Both the position numbers and the translations under genes were made by a program. Below the pieces are notes generated by a model. The model had not been told where the DNA came from, searched no databases, and saw only the letters and a program-made list of their open reading frames with translations. DNA of 64,000 bases from Desulfofundulus australicus DSM 11792 (GTDB lineage Bacteria > Bacillota > Desulfotomaculia > Desulfotomaculales > Desulfovirgulaceae). Each line of letters starts with the position of its first letter. Position 1 is the first letter of the stretch. Of this stretch, positions 44,675-54,024 are shown piece by piece. Where the stretch lies: positions 84,276 through 148,275 of the forward strand of contig NZ_FQUW01000006.1 of NCBI RefSeq assembly GCF_900129285.1. Direction: 5' to 3'.

Positions 44675-46306
44675 GTGGTGCAGGTGGTCAGGTTTCTCAA
44701 GCCCCGTAAACCCGGGATGGTAAAGCAGAGCAACCAGCAGGTAAGCCAGTCCCGGGAGAGCAGCCTTCCGGATACATCCTGGAAAGAACAGGTTTTGAGC
44801 CCGGATCTGGATACCAACCTGGCGCAGATTAAAGCCATTCTGGACAGGTGCAGCGATGTGATGTACCGGGAGTTTATTTTCGCCCAGAACGAACAAATCC
44901 GGCTGGCCCTGATTTATACGGACGGTTTGACGGACAAGGAGCAAATAAGCGAACAGATAACAAAGGCCCTGGCCCTGGAAGTGGCCATGGCCGCGCCCGG
45001 CCAGGAAATCAGCAAAAGCCGGGCCCTGGAATTCATCAAGCAGCGGGGCCTGTGCGTAAATGAAATTAAGCAGACCGACAAAATACGGGAAATCATCCAG
45101 GCCATACTTTCCGGGGATAGCGTTTTACTGATGGACGGGTACGCTACGGCCATTATCAACGGCACCAGGGGCTGGGCTTCCCGCGCCATCAGCGAACCGG
45201 AAGCGGAGCCGACAGTGCGGGGGGCGCGGGATTCATTTGTGGAGACCCTGCGCACCAACACGGCTCTCCTCAGGCGCAGGATAAGCAGCCCCAACCTGAA
45301 GATAGAAGTTTTTAAACTGGGGGAGGTCACCAATACCGAAGTGGCCGTGGCTTACATCGAAGGCATCGTCAACGAGAAGCTGGTGGCGGAAGTGAAAAGC
45401 CGCCTGCAGAGGATAAAGGTCGACGCTATCCTGGAAAGCGGCTACATCGAGGAACTGATTGAGGATCATCCCTGGAGTCCTTTCCCCACGGTCAACCACA
45501 CGGAAAAACCGGACCGGGCGGCGGCCATGCTCCTGGAGGGACGGGTGGCCATTCTGGTGGACGGGACCCCCTTCGTCCTCACCGTGCCCAATCTTTTTGT
45601 GGAGCACCTTCATGCTGCAGAGGACTATTACGAGCGCTTCATCTTTACCACGGCCGTGCGGGTGATCCGCTTCTTTTCCGCATTTATCTCACTGACCCTT
45701 CCCGCGCTCTATATTGCTGCGGTCAGCTTCCACCCCGAGCTGCTTCCCACCACCCTCCTTTTGAGCATCGCCGGGCAGAGGGAGGCCGTCCCCTTCCCGG
45801 TCTTCATGGAGGTGCTGGTCATGGAGCTGACCTTTGAAACCCTGAGGGAAGCCGGCATCCGCCTGCCCCGCCCCCTGGGCCAGGCGGTGAGCATTGTGGG
45901 CGCGCTGGTCATCGGGGAGGCTGCCGTACGGGCCGGCCTGGTGGCCGCCGCCACCGTCATTGTGGTGGCCTTTACCGGGATTGCTTCCTTTACCTTTGCC
46001 TACAGCGCCAGCATTGCCTTCCGGCTGCTGAGATTCACGCTCATGTTTCTTTCAGCCGCCATGGGGCTGTTCGGCCTGATCACCGGGGTTGCGCTCATCG
46101 GTATTCACCTGTGCAGCCTGCGTTCCTTCGGAGTCCCTTACCTCTCCCCGGCAGTTCCCATGACGGGGACCGACCTGAAGGACGTGGTCTTCCGGGCACC
46201 GCTGTGGGCCATGTTCACCCGCCCCCGTTTGATTGCCAGGCAGAACCAGGAAAGGCAGGAACAAAACCTGAAACCCGCACCGCCGGAAACCCGCCCGAGA
46301 GGATGA
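44675..46306 (+). CDS. gerAA: spore germination receptor subunit GerAA
   Basis: 543-residue A subunit of a GerA-type nutrient receptor. A soluble N-terminal domain (~1-290: DVMYREFIFAQNEQIRLALI, GYATAIINGTRGWASR, DAILESGYIEELIEDHPWSP) is followed by membrane segments (~300-500: PALYIAAVSFHPELLPTTLL, AVSIVGALVIGEAAVRAGLV, FAYSASIAFRLLRF). The conserved RVxGFIxxLN-like middle is present as SPFPTVNHTEKPDRAAAMLL. The GTG at 44675 is the longest start; an ATG at 44717 is an alternative. It starts a four-gene operon and overlaps gerAB. Confidence 0.93.
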   Translation: MVQVVRFLKPRKPGMVKQSNQQVSQSRESSLPDTSWKEQVLSPDLDTNLAQIKAILDRCSDVMYREFIFAQNEQIRLALIYTDGLTDKEQISEQITKALALEVAMAAPGQEISKSRALEFIKQRGLCVNEIKQTDKIREIIQAILSGDSVLLMDGYATAIINGTRGWASRAISEPEAEPTVRGARDSFVETLRTNTALLRRRISSPNLKIEVFKLGEVTNTEVAVAYIEGIVNEKLVAEVKSRLQRIKVDAILESGYIEELIEDHPWSPFPTVNHTEKPDRAAAMLLEGRVAILVDGTPFVLTVPNLFVEHLHAAEDYYERFIFTTAVRVIRFFSAFISLTLPALYIAAVSFHPELLPTTLLLSIAGQREAVPFPVFMEVLVMELTFETLREAGIRLPRPLGQAVSIVGALVIGEAAVRAGLVAAATVIVVAFTGIASFTFAYSASIAFRLLRFTLMFLSAAMGLFGLITGVALIGIHLCSLRSFGVPYLSPAVPMTGTDLKDVVFRAPLWAMFTRPRLIARQNQERQEQNLKPAPPETRPRG

Positions 46307-46311
46307 AAGCT

Positions 46312-47409
46312 ATGCTGGAGCAGGGCAAAATTGACAGCAAGCAGGCCATTTTACTATTGATAAGCCTGGTCCTGCCCACAGCCATCCTCACCGCTCCGGC
46401 CATTACGGTAAAGCAGGCCGCCCAGGATGCCTGGCTTTCCATCATTGTGGCCACCATGGCTGGACTTCTCATTGCCGCACTGGTGACAGGGCTGAGTCTC
46501 CGCTTTCCGGGCAAGACCCTGCTTGAATACGCGGAGGAGATCCTGGGCCGGTTGCCGGGGAAGATGGTCGGACTGCTTTACATCTGGTGGTTCCTGCACG
46601 GAAATGCACTGATTCTGGACGAATACGCGTCCTTTTTATGTTCCGCCCTCATGCCCGATACTCCGGTCATTGTTTTCTTTGTCTTTGTTACCGTTGTGGC
46701 GGCTCTGGCCGTGTACAGCGGGCTGGAGGTTTTAAGCCGCTTCAACCAGCTGTTCCTGCCCCTTGTTCTGGGATTGCTCCTGGTAGTCTTTCTCCTGGCC
46801 GCCAAAGATATGGAGGTAACCAGGCTGCTGCCCGTTTTTGATAAAGATGCCGCCGCTATATTGAAGGGGGCCGTCATACCCGCCAGCTGGTTCGGGGAAA
46901 TTGTCATCTTCGCCCTGCTTATTCCCTTCCTGGACCGGGCTGAAGAAGCCCCCCGGGTGGCCGTAACAGCCATTTTAATATGTGGCCTCTACCTTCTAAT
47001 TTGTATTCTGGTGGTGGTAATGATTTTCGGGCCCCATGTATCAGCCCGCTGGATCTTCCCCACCTTTAACACCATCCGGGTGGTTTCCATTGCCAATTTC
47101 CTGGAACGCCTGGAGTCCATTGCCATAGCAGTATGGATGTTCGGGGGTTTCGCCAAGATCGGCATATTCTATTACGCCGCCGCCCTGAGCAGCGCCCAGT
47201 GGCTGGGGCTGAAGGATTACCGGCCCCTGGTGGCACCGGTGGGAGTAGTACTGGTGGCCCTGGCGGCCCTCTGCAGGAACATCGTTGAGCTGCTCAATTT
47301 TCTGGCTACGGCCTGGCCGCCGTACGCCCTGGGCCTTTTTGAGGCGGGTATTCCCCTGTTATTGCTGGTGGTTGCCCGGGCCAGGGGCAAAGGAGGGAGG
47401 GGTGCTTGA
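46312..47409 (+). CDS. gerAB: spore germination receptor subunit GerAB
   Basis: A 365-residue ten-helix APC-type permease-like subunit that binds the germinant in the inner spore membrane. Seen: DSKQAILLLISLVLPTAILT at the N-terminus, ILGRLPGKMVGLLYIWWFLH, VIVFFVFVTVVAALAVYSGL and GGFAKIGIFYYAAALSSAQW. The ATG at 46312 is 9 nt after AGAGG; the ATG at 46303 overlaps the gerAA stop (ATGA) and is an equal candidate. The stop overlaps the gerAC start. It resembles the solitary permease at 27243 (for example SSAQWLGLKDYRPLV against LAQWLGLRNYRPLV). Confidence 0.93.
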   Translation: MLEQGKIDSKQAILLLISLVLPTAILTAPAITVKQAAQDAWLSIIVATMAGLLIAALVTGLSLRFPGKTLLEYAEEILGRLPGKMVGLLYIWWFLHGNALILDEYASFLCSALMPDTPVIVFFVFVTVVAALAVYSGLEVLSRFNQLFLPLVLGLLLVVFLLAAKDMEVTRLLPVFDKDAAAILKGAVIPASWFGEIVIFALLIPFLDRAEEAPRVAVTAILICGLYLLICILVVVMIFGPHVSARWIFPTFNTIRVVSIANFLERLESIAIAVWMFGGFAKIGIFYYAAALSSAQWLGLKDYRPLVAPVGVVLVALAALCRNIVELLNFLATAWPPYALGLFEAGIPLLLLVVARARGKGGRGA

Positions 47410-48602
47410 AAAAAAGGATTGCCGCCCTCCTTCTAATTACATTTGTAATCATCCTTGCAGGTGGTTGCTGGAGCCGCGTGGAACTAACCGAGCTGGCCAT
47501 TGTCCTGGGAGCGGGAGTGGACCTGGCGGAGGACGGCCGGATTCTGCTGACCCTACAGATCGCCAGGCCCGGCGCTTTTACTGCCGGAAGCGAAGGTGGA
47601 GGCCGGGGAAAGGAAGCGGCCAGCTGGGTGATCTCCGCTGAAGGCAGGACCGTGCCGGAAGCTGAAAGGTTCCTGGCCATGAAGATCCCCCGCCACATTT
47701 ACTGGGGGCACTGCATCATTCTGGTTCTGGGGGAAGAATTGGCCCGCAGGGAGGGAACAGGCATAGTTACCAATTTCTACCAGCGAGAAAGGGAGCCCCG
47801 GGAAAATATCTATGTCCTGGTCGCCAGGGGCAGGGCCAGAGATTTTCTGGAGACATATTCCAGCCTGGAAAGAACCTCGGCCCAGGCAGCGGGCTTCCTG
47901 GAAAGGATGAAAACCGGCTACACCGTTCAACTCAGGGAACTGGCGGAAATGCTGGTCAGCAGGGGAATACAGCCGGCGGTTACCGCCGTGGAAGTAACGG
48001 AGGCGGGAACCATGCCGGGCCAGGTGCCGGGGGGACCCCCCCCGCCGCAGAAGGAGGTAGGGGTGGCCGGAACGGCGGTATTCAAACAGGATAAACTGAT
48101 CGGCTGGCTGGACCCCTGGGAAACCCGGGGCTTTCTCTGGCTGAAGGGTGAGATCATGAAGGGAGTAATCATCGTTCCGGGTCCGGAGCAGCCGGAAAAA
48201 TTGGTCTCCATCCGTATCCGCCGGGGAAAGACAAAAATCATACCGGAATATAACGGGGAATACCCGCGCTTTCTGGTAAAAATACAGGTGGAGGGCGATA
48301 TGGTGGAACAGCAGACCCGCGAAAACCTGGCCACGCCGGAAAAAATCAAACTGCTGGAAGAGGAAATGGCTTCCGAAATCAAGGCCCGGGCCGAAGCCGC
48401 TCTGGACAAAGTCCAGGGTGAATACGGGGTCGATATCTTCGGTTTTGGCGAAGCTTTCCACCGAAAATATAAAAAAGAGTGGCGGAAACTAAAATACCAC
48501 TGGGACGAGGAATTTTCCCGGGCGGAAGTGGAGATTGCCGTGGATGCCCAAATCAGGGAAATCGGCCTGTTGACCAGACGGGCCGGTATCCCGGAAGAGT
48601 AA
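47406..48602 (+). CDS. gerAC: spore germination lipoprotein GerAC
   Basis: A 398-residue Ger(x)C-type lipoprotein, the third receptor subunit, anchored outside the inner spore membrane. Signal peptide with lipobox ILAGGC (Cys ~21), then CWSRVELTELAIVLGAGVDL as in most Ger(x)C proteins. Middle and C-terminal parts include YWGHCIILVLGEELARREG and GVDIFGFGEAFHRKYKKEW. TTG start overlapping gerAB by 4 nt. It is followed by a small membrane protein gene. Confidence 0.93.
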   Translation: MKKRIAALLLITFVIILAGGCWSRVELTELAIVLGAGVDLAEDGRILLTLQIARPGAFTAGSEGGGRGKEAASWVISAEGRTVPEAERFLAMKIPRHIYWGHCIILVLGEELARREGTGIVTNFYQREREPRENIYVLVARGRARDFLETYSSLERTSAQAAGFLERMKTGYTVQLRELAEMLVSRGIQPAVTAVEVTEAGTMPGQVPGGPPPPQKEVGVAGTAVFKQDKLIGWLDPWETRGFLWLKGEIMKGVIIVPGPEQPEKLVSIRIRRGKTKIIPEYNGEYPRFLVKIQVEGDMVEQQTRENLATPEKIKLLEEEMASEIKARAEAALDKVQGEYGVDIFGFGEAFHRKYKKEWRKLKYHWDEEFSRAEVEIAVDAQIREIGLLTRRAGIPEE

Positions 48603-48628
48603 TTATACAGTTTCGAAGGGGAGGAAAA

Positions 48629-48844
48629 GTGATCGTCCTGCTAATCATCCTTTTTGCCGGCATTATCCTGCTGGAAGTGCCAGGCCTGGTGAAAAAGAAG
48701 ATGTGGCGGGAGCTGGCTGCCTTTGCGGCGTACCTGGCCATCGGAATGGCCCTGAGCATTCCGCAGGCACTGGGGATCAGGTTGCCCAACCCATCGAAAG
48801 CCATTGAAGCACTGTTCAAGCCGGTGGCCGAATTACTGAAATAA
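48629..48844 (+). CDS. small two-helix membrane protein, GerD-subunit-like
   Basis: 71 residues from a GTG (48629) with GGGGAGGAAAA directly upstream. Two membrane segments (VLLIILFAGIILLEVPGLV and ELAAFAAYLAIGMALSIPQA) are followed by a short amphipathic tail (NPSKAIEALFKPVAELLK). It is 26 nt after gerAC, so it is in the same operon. Small two-pass D subunits encoded next to gerA-type operons are known in Bacillus and modulate receptor activity; I infer the same role here. Confidence 0.75.
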   Translation: MIVLLIILFAGIILLEVPGLVKKKMWRELAAFAAYLAIGMALSIPQALGIRLPNPSKAIEALFKPVAELLK

Positions 48845-48860
48845 AATCCCTGGAGGCGCA

Positions 48861-48909
48861 GGGCCCGGGCTGTATCCCCGGGTTCACCGGAGTAAAACAG
48901 CCCGGGCCC
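48861..48909. terminator. terminator shared by the gerA operon and hydA
   Basis: Perfect 13-bp stem GGGCCCGGGCTGT (48861-48873) / ACAGCCCGGGCCC (48897-48909) between the convergent operons. The U-run is weak, but the stem is very stable. Confidence 0.75.
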
Positions 48910-48923
48910 TTCGAGATGCTGCT

Positions 48924-50648
48924 TTAAAACCGCTCCCTGGGAGTGTAGTGGGTGTGCAGGAGTTCGTGGGACCTGCGGCCCAGGGGCTCGCCCAGGAACT
49001 CCCTGTATAGCGCCTGTACGGCCGGGTTTTCGTGGGATTTGCGCAGCGGCATCTGCCGGTCGGCCTGGTAGATGGCCGCGATACGCCTGGCCCGGATCTC
49101 GTTGTCCACGGGGAGGGGCTGGCCGCCGCCGCCGATACACCCGCCGGGGCAGCACATGATTTCAATGAAATGGTACTCCCTTTCCCTGTTCACCACGGCA
49201 TCCAGGACCTTGCGGGCATTGCCGAGCCCGTGGGCCACGGCTACTTTCAACTCCGTCCCGGCCAGGTTGACGGAAGCCTCCTTCACCCCTTCCAGCCCGC
49301 GGACCTCCTCAAAGTCCAGGGACACCAGGGTGGCACCCGTGACCAGTTCGTAAGCGGTGCGCAGGGCCGCTTCCATCACCCCACCGGTAGCCCCGAAGAT
49401 GACCCCCGCCCCGGTGGAAATACCCAGGGGTGCGTCGTAATCTTCCTCGGGAAGGGAGTCAAAATCAATACCCGCCTGCTTGAGCATCCTGCCCAGTTCC
49501 CGGGTGGTGAGCACCACGTCCACATCCCGGTAGCCGCTGGAGTTCATCTCCGGCCGGCCGGCTTCGTATTTTTTCGCCGTACAGGGCATGATGGAAACTA
49601 CGAAGATCCTGGCCGGATCGATACCCTCCTTTTGCGCGTAGTAGGTCTTGGCCAGGGCACCGAACATCTGCTGCGGCGACTTGCAGGTTGATAAGTTAGG
49701 CAGCAGGCTGGGGTAAAAGTGCTCAATAAATTTGATCCACCCCGGGCTGCACGAGGTAATCAGGGGGAGCCTGCCGCCGTTCTGCAGGCGGTGAATTAAC
49801 TCGCTACCCTCTTCCATAATCGTTAAATCAGCGGTAAAATCAGTATCAAAGACTTTATCAAAACCCAGGCGTCTTAAAGCGGCCACCAGCTTGCCCGTGA
49901 CAATGCTTCCCGGTTCCAGCCCGAACATCTCGCCGATGCTTACCCGCACGGCAGGGGCGGTCTGCACCACCACGTGCATCTGGGGGTCGGCCAGGGCAGC
50001 CCAGACCTTTTCCGTTTCATCCCGCTCGTGAATGGCCGCCGTGGGACAAACCAGCGAGCACTGGCCGCAGTTGACACAGTTTACCTCGCCCAGCGGCGCC
50101 AGGAAGGCCGGTGCCACCACGGTATCAAAACCCCGCTCCTGGACGGCAATAGCGCTGACCCCCTGCACCTTTTCGCACACCGCCACGCAGCGGCGGCAAA
50201 GGACGCACTTGCGGGGGTCGCGAATGATGGCGGGGCTGGAATCATCCACCTCGTAGGGAGACACTTCCCCCTGGAAGCGGATTTCCCCTACCCCCAGCTC
50301 GGCTGCCAGTTGCTGCAGCTCGCAGCTGGTATTGCGCAGGCAGGTCAGGCACTCCCGGGGGTGGTTGGACATGATCAACTCCAGGTTGAGCCGGCGCGCG
50401 TGCCGTACCGCCGGTGTACTGGTATGAACCACCATCCCCTCGGCGGCCCGGGTTACACAGGCGGCCACCAGCGCGCGGGCTCCCTCTACCTGCACCAGGC
50501 ACAGGCGGCAGGCGCCGATGACGTTCAACTCTTCCAGGTAACAGAGGGTGGGTATCCTGATCCCCGCCTGCCTGGCCGCCGCCAGGATGGTGGTGCCGGG
50601 CGGTACCTGAACCTGTTGCCCATCTATGGTAAGCGTCACCAGGGACAT
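48924..50648 (-). CDS. hydA: [FeFe] hydrogenase catalytic subunit HydA (NADH/bifurcating type)
   Basis: 574 residues from the ATG at 50648 behind GGAGGGAGAAAT. N-terminal 2Fe-2S domain (CYLEELNVIGACRLCLVQVEG-type Cys pattern, residues ~35-60), a His-Cys cluster (HPRECLTCLRNTSC), two 4Fe-4S motifs (CVLCRRCVAVC, CVNCGQCSLVC), then the H-cluster domain with L1 TSCSPGW, L2 MPCTAKKYE and L3 EIMCCPGGCIGGGGQP. In L1 the second Cys of the common TSCCPGW form is Ser. With HydB and HydC it would couple H2 to NADH and ferredoxin in the cytoplasm. It is last in its operon. Confidence 0.95.
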   Translation of the reverse strand: MSLVTLTIDGQQVQVPPGTTILAAARQAGIRIPTLCYLEELNVIGACRLCLVQVEGARALVAACVTRAAEGMVVHTSTPAVRHARRLNLELIMSNHPRECLTCLRNTSCELQQLAAELGVGEIRFQGEVSPYEVDDSSPAIIRDPRKCVLCRRCVAVCEKVQGVSAIAVQERGFDTVVAPAFLAPLGEVNCVNCGQCSLVCPTAAIHERDETEKVWAALADPQMHVVVQTAPAVRVSIGEMFGLEPGSIVTGKLVAALRRLGFDKVFDTDFTADLTIMEEGSELIHRLQNGGRLPLITSCSPGWIKFIEHFYPSLLPNLSTCKSPQQMFGALAKTYYAQKEGIDPARIFVVSIMPCTAKKYEAGRPEMNSSGYRDVDVVLTTRELGRMLKQAGIDFDSLPEEDYDAPLGISTGAGVIFGATGGVMEAALRTAYELVTGATLVSLDFEEVRGLEGVKEASVNLAGTELKVAVAHGLGNARKVLDAVVNREREYHFIEIMCCPGGCIGGGGQPLPVDNEIRARRIAAIYQADRQMPLRKSHENPAVQALYREFLGEPLGRRSHELLHTHYTPRERF

Positions 50649-50664
50649 ATTTCTCCCTCCAGCT

Positions 50665-52458
50665 TTAAATGGTATAGATAGCACCAAACTTGCACTTTTC
50701 CATACACGTGCCGCACCGGAGGCATTTTTCCAGGTCTATCCGGTGGGGCTTCTTTTTCTCTCCGTAGACGGCCCCGGCCGGGCATACCAGGGCGCAGCGC
50801 CCGCAGCCGTTGCATTTTTCTTCGTCTATGGCGTACACCATCAGGGCGCGGCAAACTCCGGCGGGACATTTCTTGTGGTATATATGGGCCTCATACTCGT
50901 CCCGGAAATGGCGGATGGTGCTGAGCACGGGATTGGGGGCCGTCTGCCCCAGACCGCACAGGGCGGAGGACTTGATGCTCTGCCCCAGTTCCTCCAGGAG
51001 CTCAATATCTCCCTCCCGGCCTTCGCCCCGGGTGATCCGCTCCACAATCTCCAGCATGCGCTTGGTGCCGATGCGGCAGGGAGAGCACTTGCCGCAGGAC
51101 TCGTCCTGGACAAACTCGAGGAAGAAACGGGCCAGATCCACCATGCAGGTATCTTCATCCATGATGATCAGACCGCCGGAACCCATAATGGCTCCCAGCC
51201 GGGTCAGCGATTCGTAATCCACCGGCACGTCCAGGTAGCGGGCCGGAATGCAACCGCCGGAGGGACCCCCGATCTGCGCGGCTTTAAATTGTTTGCCTCC
51301 CTGGATACCGCCGCCAATATCAAAGATAATCTCCCTCAAGGTGGTACCCATGGGCACTTCAACCAGACCGGTGTTATTAACTTTACCGGCCAGGGCGAAG
51401 ACCTTGGTCCCCTTGCTTTTCTCCGTGCCGATGGAGGCAAACCATTCAGGCCCGTTCAGGATTATGGGCGGGATGTTGGCCCAGGTTTCCACGTTGTTGA
51501 TCACCGTGGGTTTTCCCCAGAGGCCTTCCTGGGCGGGAAAGGGGGGTCTGGGCCTTGGTTCACCGCGGCGGCCTTCAATGGATGCCAGCAGGGCCGTTTC
51601 CTCGCCGCAGACAAAGGCGCCGGCTCCCACCCGGATTTCCACGTCGAAACTAAAGCCCGTGCCAAAGATGCTTTCTCCCAGCAGGCCATATTCCCGGGCC
51701 TTTTCGATGGCCAGGCTCAATCTTTGCACCGCCAGGGGGTATTCGGCCCGGACATAAACGTAGCCCTGGTTTGCTCCTATGGCGTAGCCGCAGATGGCCA
51801 TGGCTTCCAGCACGCTATGGGGGTCCCCTTCGAGAATACTTCTATCCATAAAGGCGCCCGGATCGCCCTCGTCGGCGTTGCAGACCACGTACTTGGGCTT
51901 CCCCGGCGCTTTGGCTGAAAACTCCCACTTCAAGCCGGTCGGAAATCCTGCGCCGCCCCGCCCCCGCAGGCCGGATTTTTTGATGCACTCGATGACTTCT
52001 TCCGGGGTCATGCTGGTAAGCACTTTGCCCAGAGCCCGGTACCCGTCGCGGGCAATGTATTCTTCCACCGATTCAGGGTTGATGATTCCCGTGTTGCGCA
52101 GGGCAATGCGGGTCTGCTTTTTAAAGAAATCTATCTGATCGGAGGTCACCGCCGTCTTACCGTCTTCGGGCGCTTTATAAAGCAGGCGCTCCACCACCCG
52201 CCCTTTTAACAAATGTTCTTCGGCAATTTCCACCGCATCGGCGGGTTTTAGCTGGCGGTAAAATACTCCCTCGGGGTAGACCACAATTACCGGACCCAGG
52301 TCGCAGGGACCCATACAGCCGGTTTCAACCACCTTTATTTCCCGCTGCAAACCCAGCCTGTCTATGCTTTCTACCAGGGCAGATTTCACTGCCTGGCACC
52401 CCGAGGAAATGCACCCGGCCCCGGCACAAACCAGAACATGCGCCCTGTAAAGTTCCAT
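50665..52458 (-). CDS. hydB: NuoF-like hydrogenase subunit HydB
   Basis: A 597-residue flavoprotein. N-terminal thioredoxin-like 2Fe-2S domain ([24 protein letters not shown]), then the NuoF core binding FMN and NADH ([37 protein letters not shown]-like [19 protein letters not shown] segment), the 4Fe-4S motif [16 protein letters not shown], and two C-terminal 4Fe-4S motifs ([23 protein letters not shown]). This domain order is that of the Thermotoga HydB. It is 16 nt upstream of hydA. Confidence 0.95.
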   Translation of the reverse strand: MELYRAHVLVCAGAGCISSGCQAVKSALVESIDRLGLQREIKVVETGCMGPCDLGPVIVVYPEGVFYRQLKPADAVEIAEEHLLKGRVVERLLYKAPEDGKTAVTSDQIDFFKKQTRIALRNTGIINPESVEEYIARDGYRALGKVLTSMTPEEVIECIKKSGLRGRGGAGFPTGLKWEFSAKAPGKPKYVVCNADEGDPGAFMDRSILEGDPHSVLEAMAICGYAIGANQGYVYVRAEYPLAVQRLSLAIEKAREYGLLGESIFGTGFSFDVEIRVGAGAFVCGEETALLASIEGRRGEPRPRPPFPAQEGLWGKPTVINNVETWANIPPIILNGPEWFASIGTEKSKGTKVFALAGKVNNTGLVEVPMGTTLREIIFDIGGGIQGGKQFKAAQIGGPSGGCIPARYLDVPVDYESLTRLGAIMGSGGLIIMDEDTCMVDLARFFLEFVQDESCGKCSPCRIGTKRMLEIVERITRGEGREGDIELLEELGQSIKSSALCGLGQTAPNPVLSTIRHFRDEYEAHIYHKKCPAGVCRALMVYAIDEEKCNGCGRCALVCPAGAVYGEKKKPHRIDLEKCLRCGTCMEKCKFGAIYTI

Positions 52459-52477
52459 ACCAACTCCCCCTAGTTAA

Positions 52478-52834
52478 CTACTTAATAATCCACTCTTTAA
52501 TTATCTGGCCGTTGACCAGGTGGGAAACCACAATTTCCCGTGCCTTTTTCTCATCCACGTGACCGTAGATAACCTTATCCCGGCCGGGCCTTTCTATCTC
52601 CACCAGCGGCTCGCAGTGGCACAGGCCGGCACAACCGGTCTGGGTCACCGTTACACCTTTGAGCCCCCTCTTGCTCACTTCTTCCAGAATAGCCGTAAGC
52701 ACTTCCCGGGCTCCCGAAGCAATCCCGCAGGTACCCATGGTGACTACAACTTTTACGTCCTCCCTACCCTCCCGCAGGCGCATCTCGTCCTGCAGCTTCT
52801 CCCTGAGCTTATCCAGCTCGGCGAGCGACTTCAT
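52478..52834 (-). CDS. thioredoxin-like 2Fe-2S ferredoxin subunit
   Basis: 118 residues from the ATG at 52834 after GGAGGTGGTGATC. Cys pattern VTMGTCGIASGA and TQTGCAGLCHCEPLVEIE is that of thioredoxin-fold 2Fe-2S proteins, like the HydB N-terminus. Such stand-alone proteins occur in HydABC clusters of Thermoanaerobacter and related organisms, as an extra electron-transfer subunit. Its start lies within the end of the ATPase gene (26-nt overlap). Confidence 0.9.
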   Translation of the reverse strand: MKSLAELDKLREKLQDEMRLREGREDVKVVVTMGTCGIASGAREVLTAILEEVSKRGLKGVTVTQTGCAGLCHCEPLVEIERPGRDKVIYGHVDEKKAREIVVSHLVNGQIIKEWIIK

Positions 52835-53387
52835 GATCACCACCTCCAAACAGAATGTCTAAATTTTCCTCAAGGTACTGGCGCAGCCAGAGAAGTACCT
52901 CCGGTGCATCCAGGGGTATCCCCTTGAGGCGGGAGCGGATTTCCGCAGTGTCCATTTTGAAGCTCTGGCCCTGGAAAATATGACGGTAGCACAGGTTCAG
53001 GTGGCCGTTGCCCGCCAGCAGGCTGACTATAGTCCGGGGCATATCCCCCAGGGGAGGGCGGTCCCAGCAATAATAAGGAAATGTTGCCGTAACCTTTGTG
53101 CCGCGCCCAACTTCGCTTTTAATTTCCAGATTTCCACCGCAGCGCTCCACCGCAGCCTGCAGAAAAGGCAGTCCCAGCCCCACCTTTTTACCGCTCTTGG
53201 TGGTAAAAAACGGGTTGGTTAAATGGCGCTGTACGTATGGAGGAATCCCGGAACCGTTGTCCACCACGGAAAAGCGCAACAGGTCACCGGCCGGATCTTC
53301 TTCCACGACAATTTCCACCCGGGTAGCCCCGGCCTCCAGGGAATTCCTGGCCACGTCCAGGATGTGGTGAGCCAGTTCTTCCAGCAT
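52809..53387 (-). CDS. histidine-kinase-like ATPase (no phosphoacceptor domain)
   Basis: 192 residues from the ATG at 53387. GHKL-type ATPase with N box HHILDVARNSLEAGAT, G1 VVDNGSGIPP, and F/G2 boxes TNPFFTTKSGKKVGLGLPFL. There is no His-containing dimerisation domain, and the last ~60 residues are unlike kinases. Genes of this kind recur in clostridial hydrogenase operons. It may act as an anti-sigma or protein kinase; the partner is unknown. It is packed between hydC and the ferredoxin gene. Confidence 0.85.
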   Translation of the reverse strand: MLEELAHHILDVARNSLEAGATRVEIVVEEDPAGDLLRFSVVDNGSGIPPYVQRHLTNPFFTTKSGKKVGLGLPFLQAAVERCGGNLEIKSEVGRGTKVTATFPYYCWDRPPLGDMPRTIVSLLAGNGHLNLCYRHIFQGQSFKMDTAEIRSRLKGIPLDAPEVLLWLRQYLEENLDILFGGGDHEVARRAG

Positions 53388-53405
53388 GGGAAATCCCCCC
53401 GTCAC

Positions 53406-53888
53406 TCACTGCCGGTAAGCCGTCAGGATGTCAGACAAGCGTTCCGGCCTTACCCGGGCGTGAACGTCTTCATCTACAGTGATCACCGGCCCCAGGCCGC
53501 AGGCCCCAAGGCAGCGCACTACTTCCAGGGAAAACTGGCCGTCTTCGGTAGTCTCCCCGGGCTTGAGGCCCAGTTCTTCTTTGATGCGATCCAGGAGCTG
53601 CCCCGCTCCCCGCACATAGCAGGCCGTACCCTTACACACGCTGATCTGGTGCTTGCCCTTGGGATGGATGGTAAAAAAGGAGTAGAAAGATACCACGCCG
53701 TAAACCTGGCTTAAGGGCACATCCAGTTCCTCAGCAACTCTTTGCAGTACCTTTCTGGGCAGGTAACCGTAAAGCTCCTGGGCCCGGTGCAGCACCTGAA
53801 TCAAGGCCGAGGGCTGTCCCCGGTACTTTTCCAGCAGCGCATCCATCCTGCTGTTCAACTCCCCGCTACACTTACAAGCAACGGACAT
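53406..53888 (-). CDS. hydC: NuoE-like hydrogenase subunit HydC
   Basis: 160 residues from the ATG at 53888, 9 nt after AGGAGG. A thioredoxin-fold 2Fe-2S protein with ligands in CKGTACYVRGA and CLGACGLGPV; helical N-terminal part (LIQVLHRAQELYGYLP, LDVPLSQVYGVVSFYSFF) as in NuoE. It passes electrons between HydB and HydA. About 135 nt separate it from the upstream DRTGG gene; no promoter stands out in that gap. Confidence 0.94.
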   Translation of the reverse strand: MSVACKCSGELNSRMDALLEKYRGQPSALIQVLHRAQELYGYLPRKVLQRVAEELDVPLSQVYGVVSFYSFFTIHPKGKHQISVCKGTACYVRGAGQLLDRIKEELGLKPGETTEDGQFSLEVVRCLGACGLGPVITVDEDVHARVRPERLSDILTAYRQ

Positions 53889-54024
53889 CCGCAACAACCT
53901 CCTTACTCATGGTTTATCTATACCGTTAGCGAATCCCAGCCCGGGATACACCACCTCCTTTCCTATTCCGGCCTTCAACCCTGCCGCAGCGGGCGTGATA
54001 GTCCCCCTTCATTTCTGGAGGCTG

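Noticed and set aside
50626..51918. A 430-codon open frame on the plus strand
   Set aside because: It is antisense to hydB/hydA, whose motifs are certain; it has no ribosome site and no family features. High-GC antisense frames of this sort are common here.
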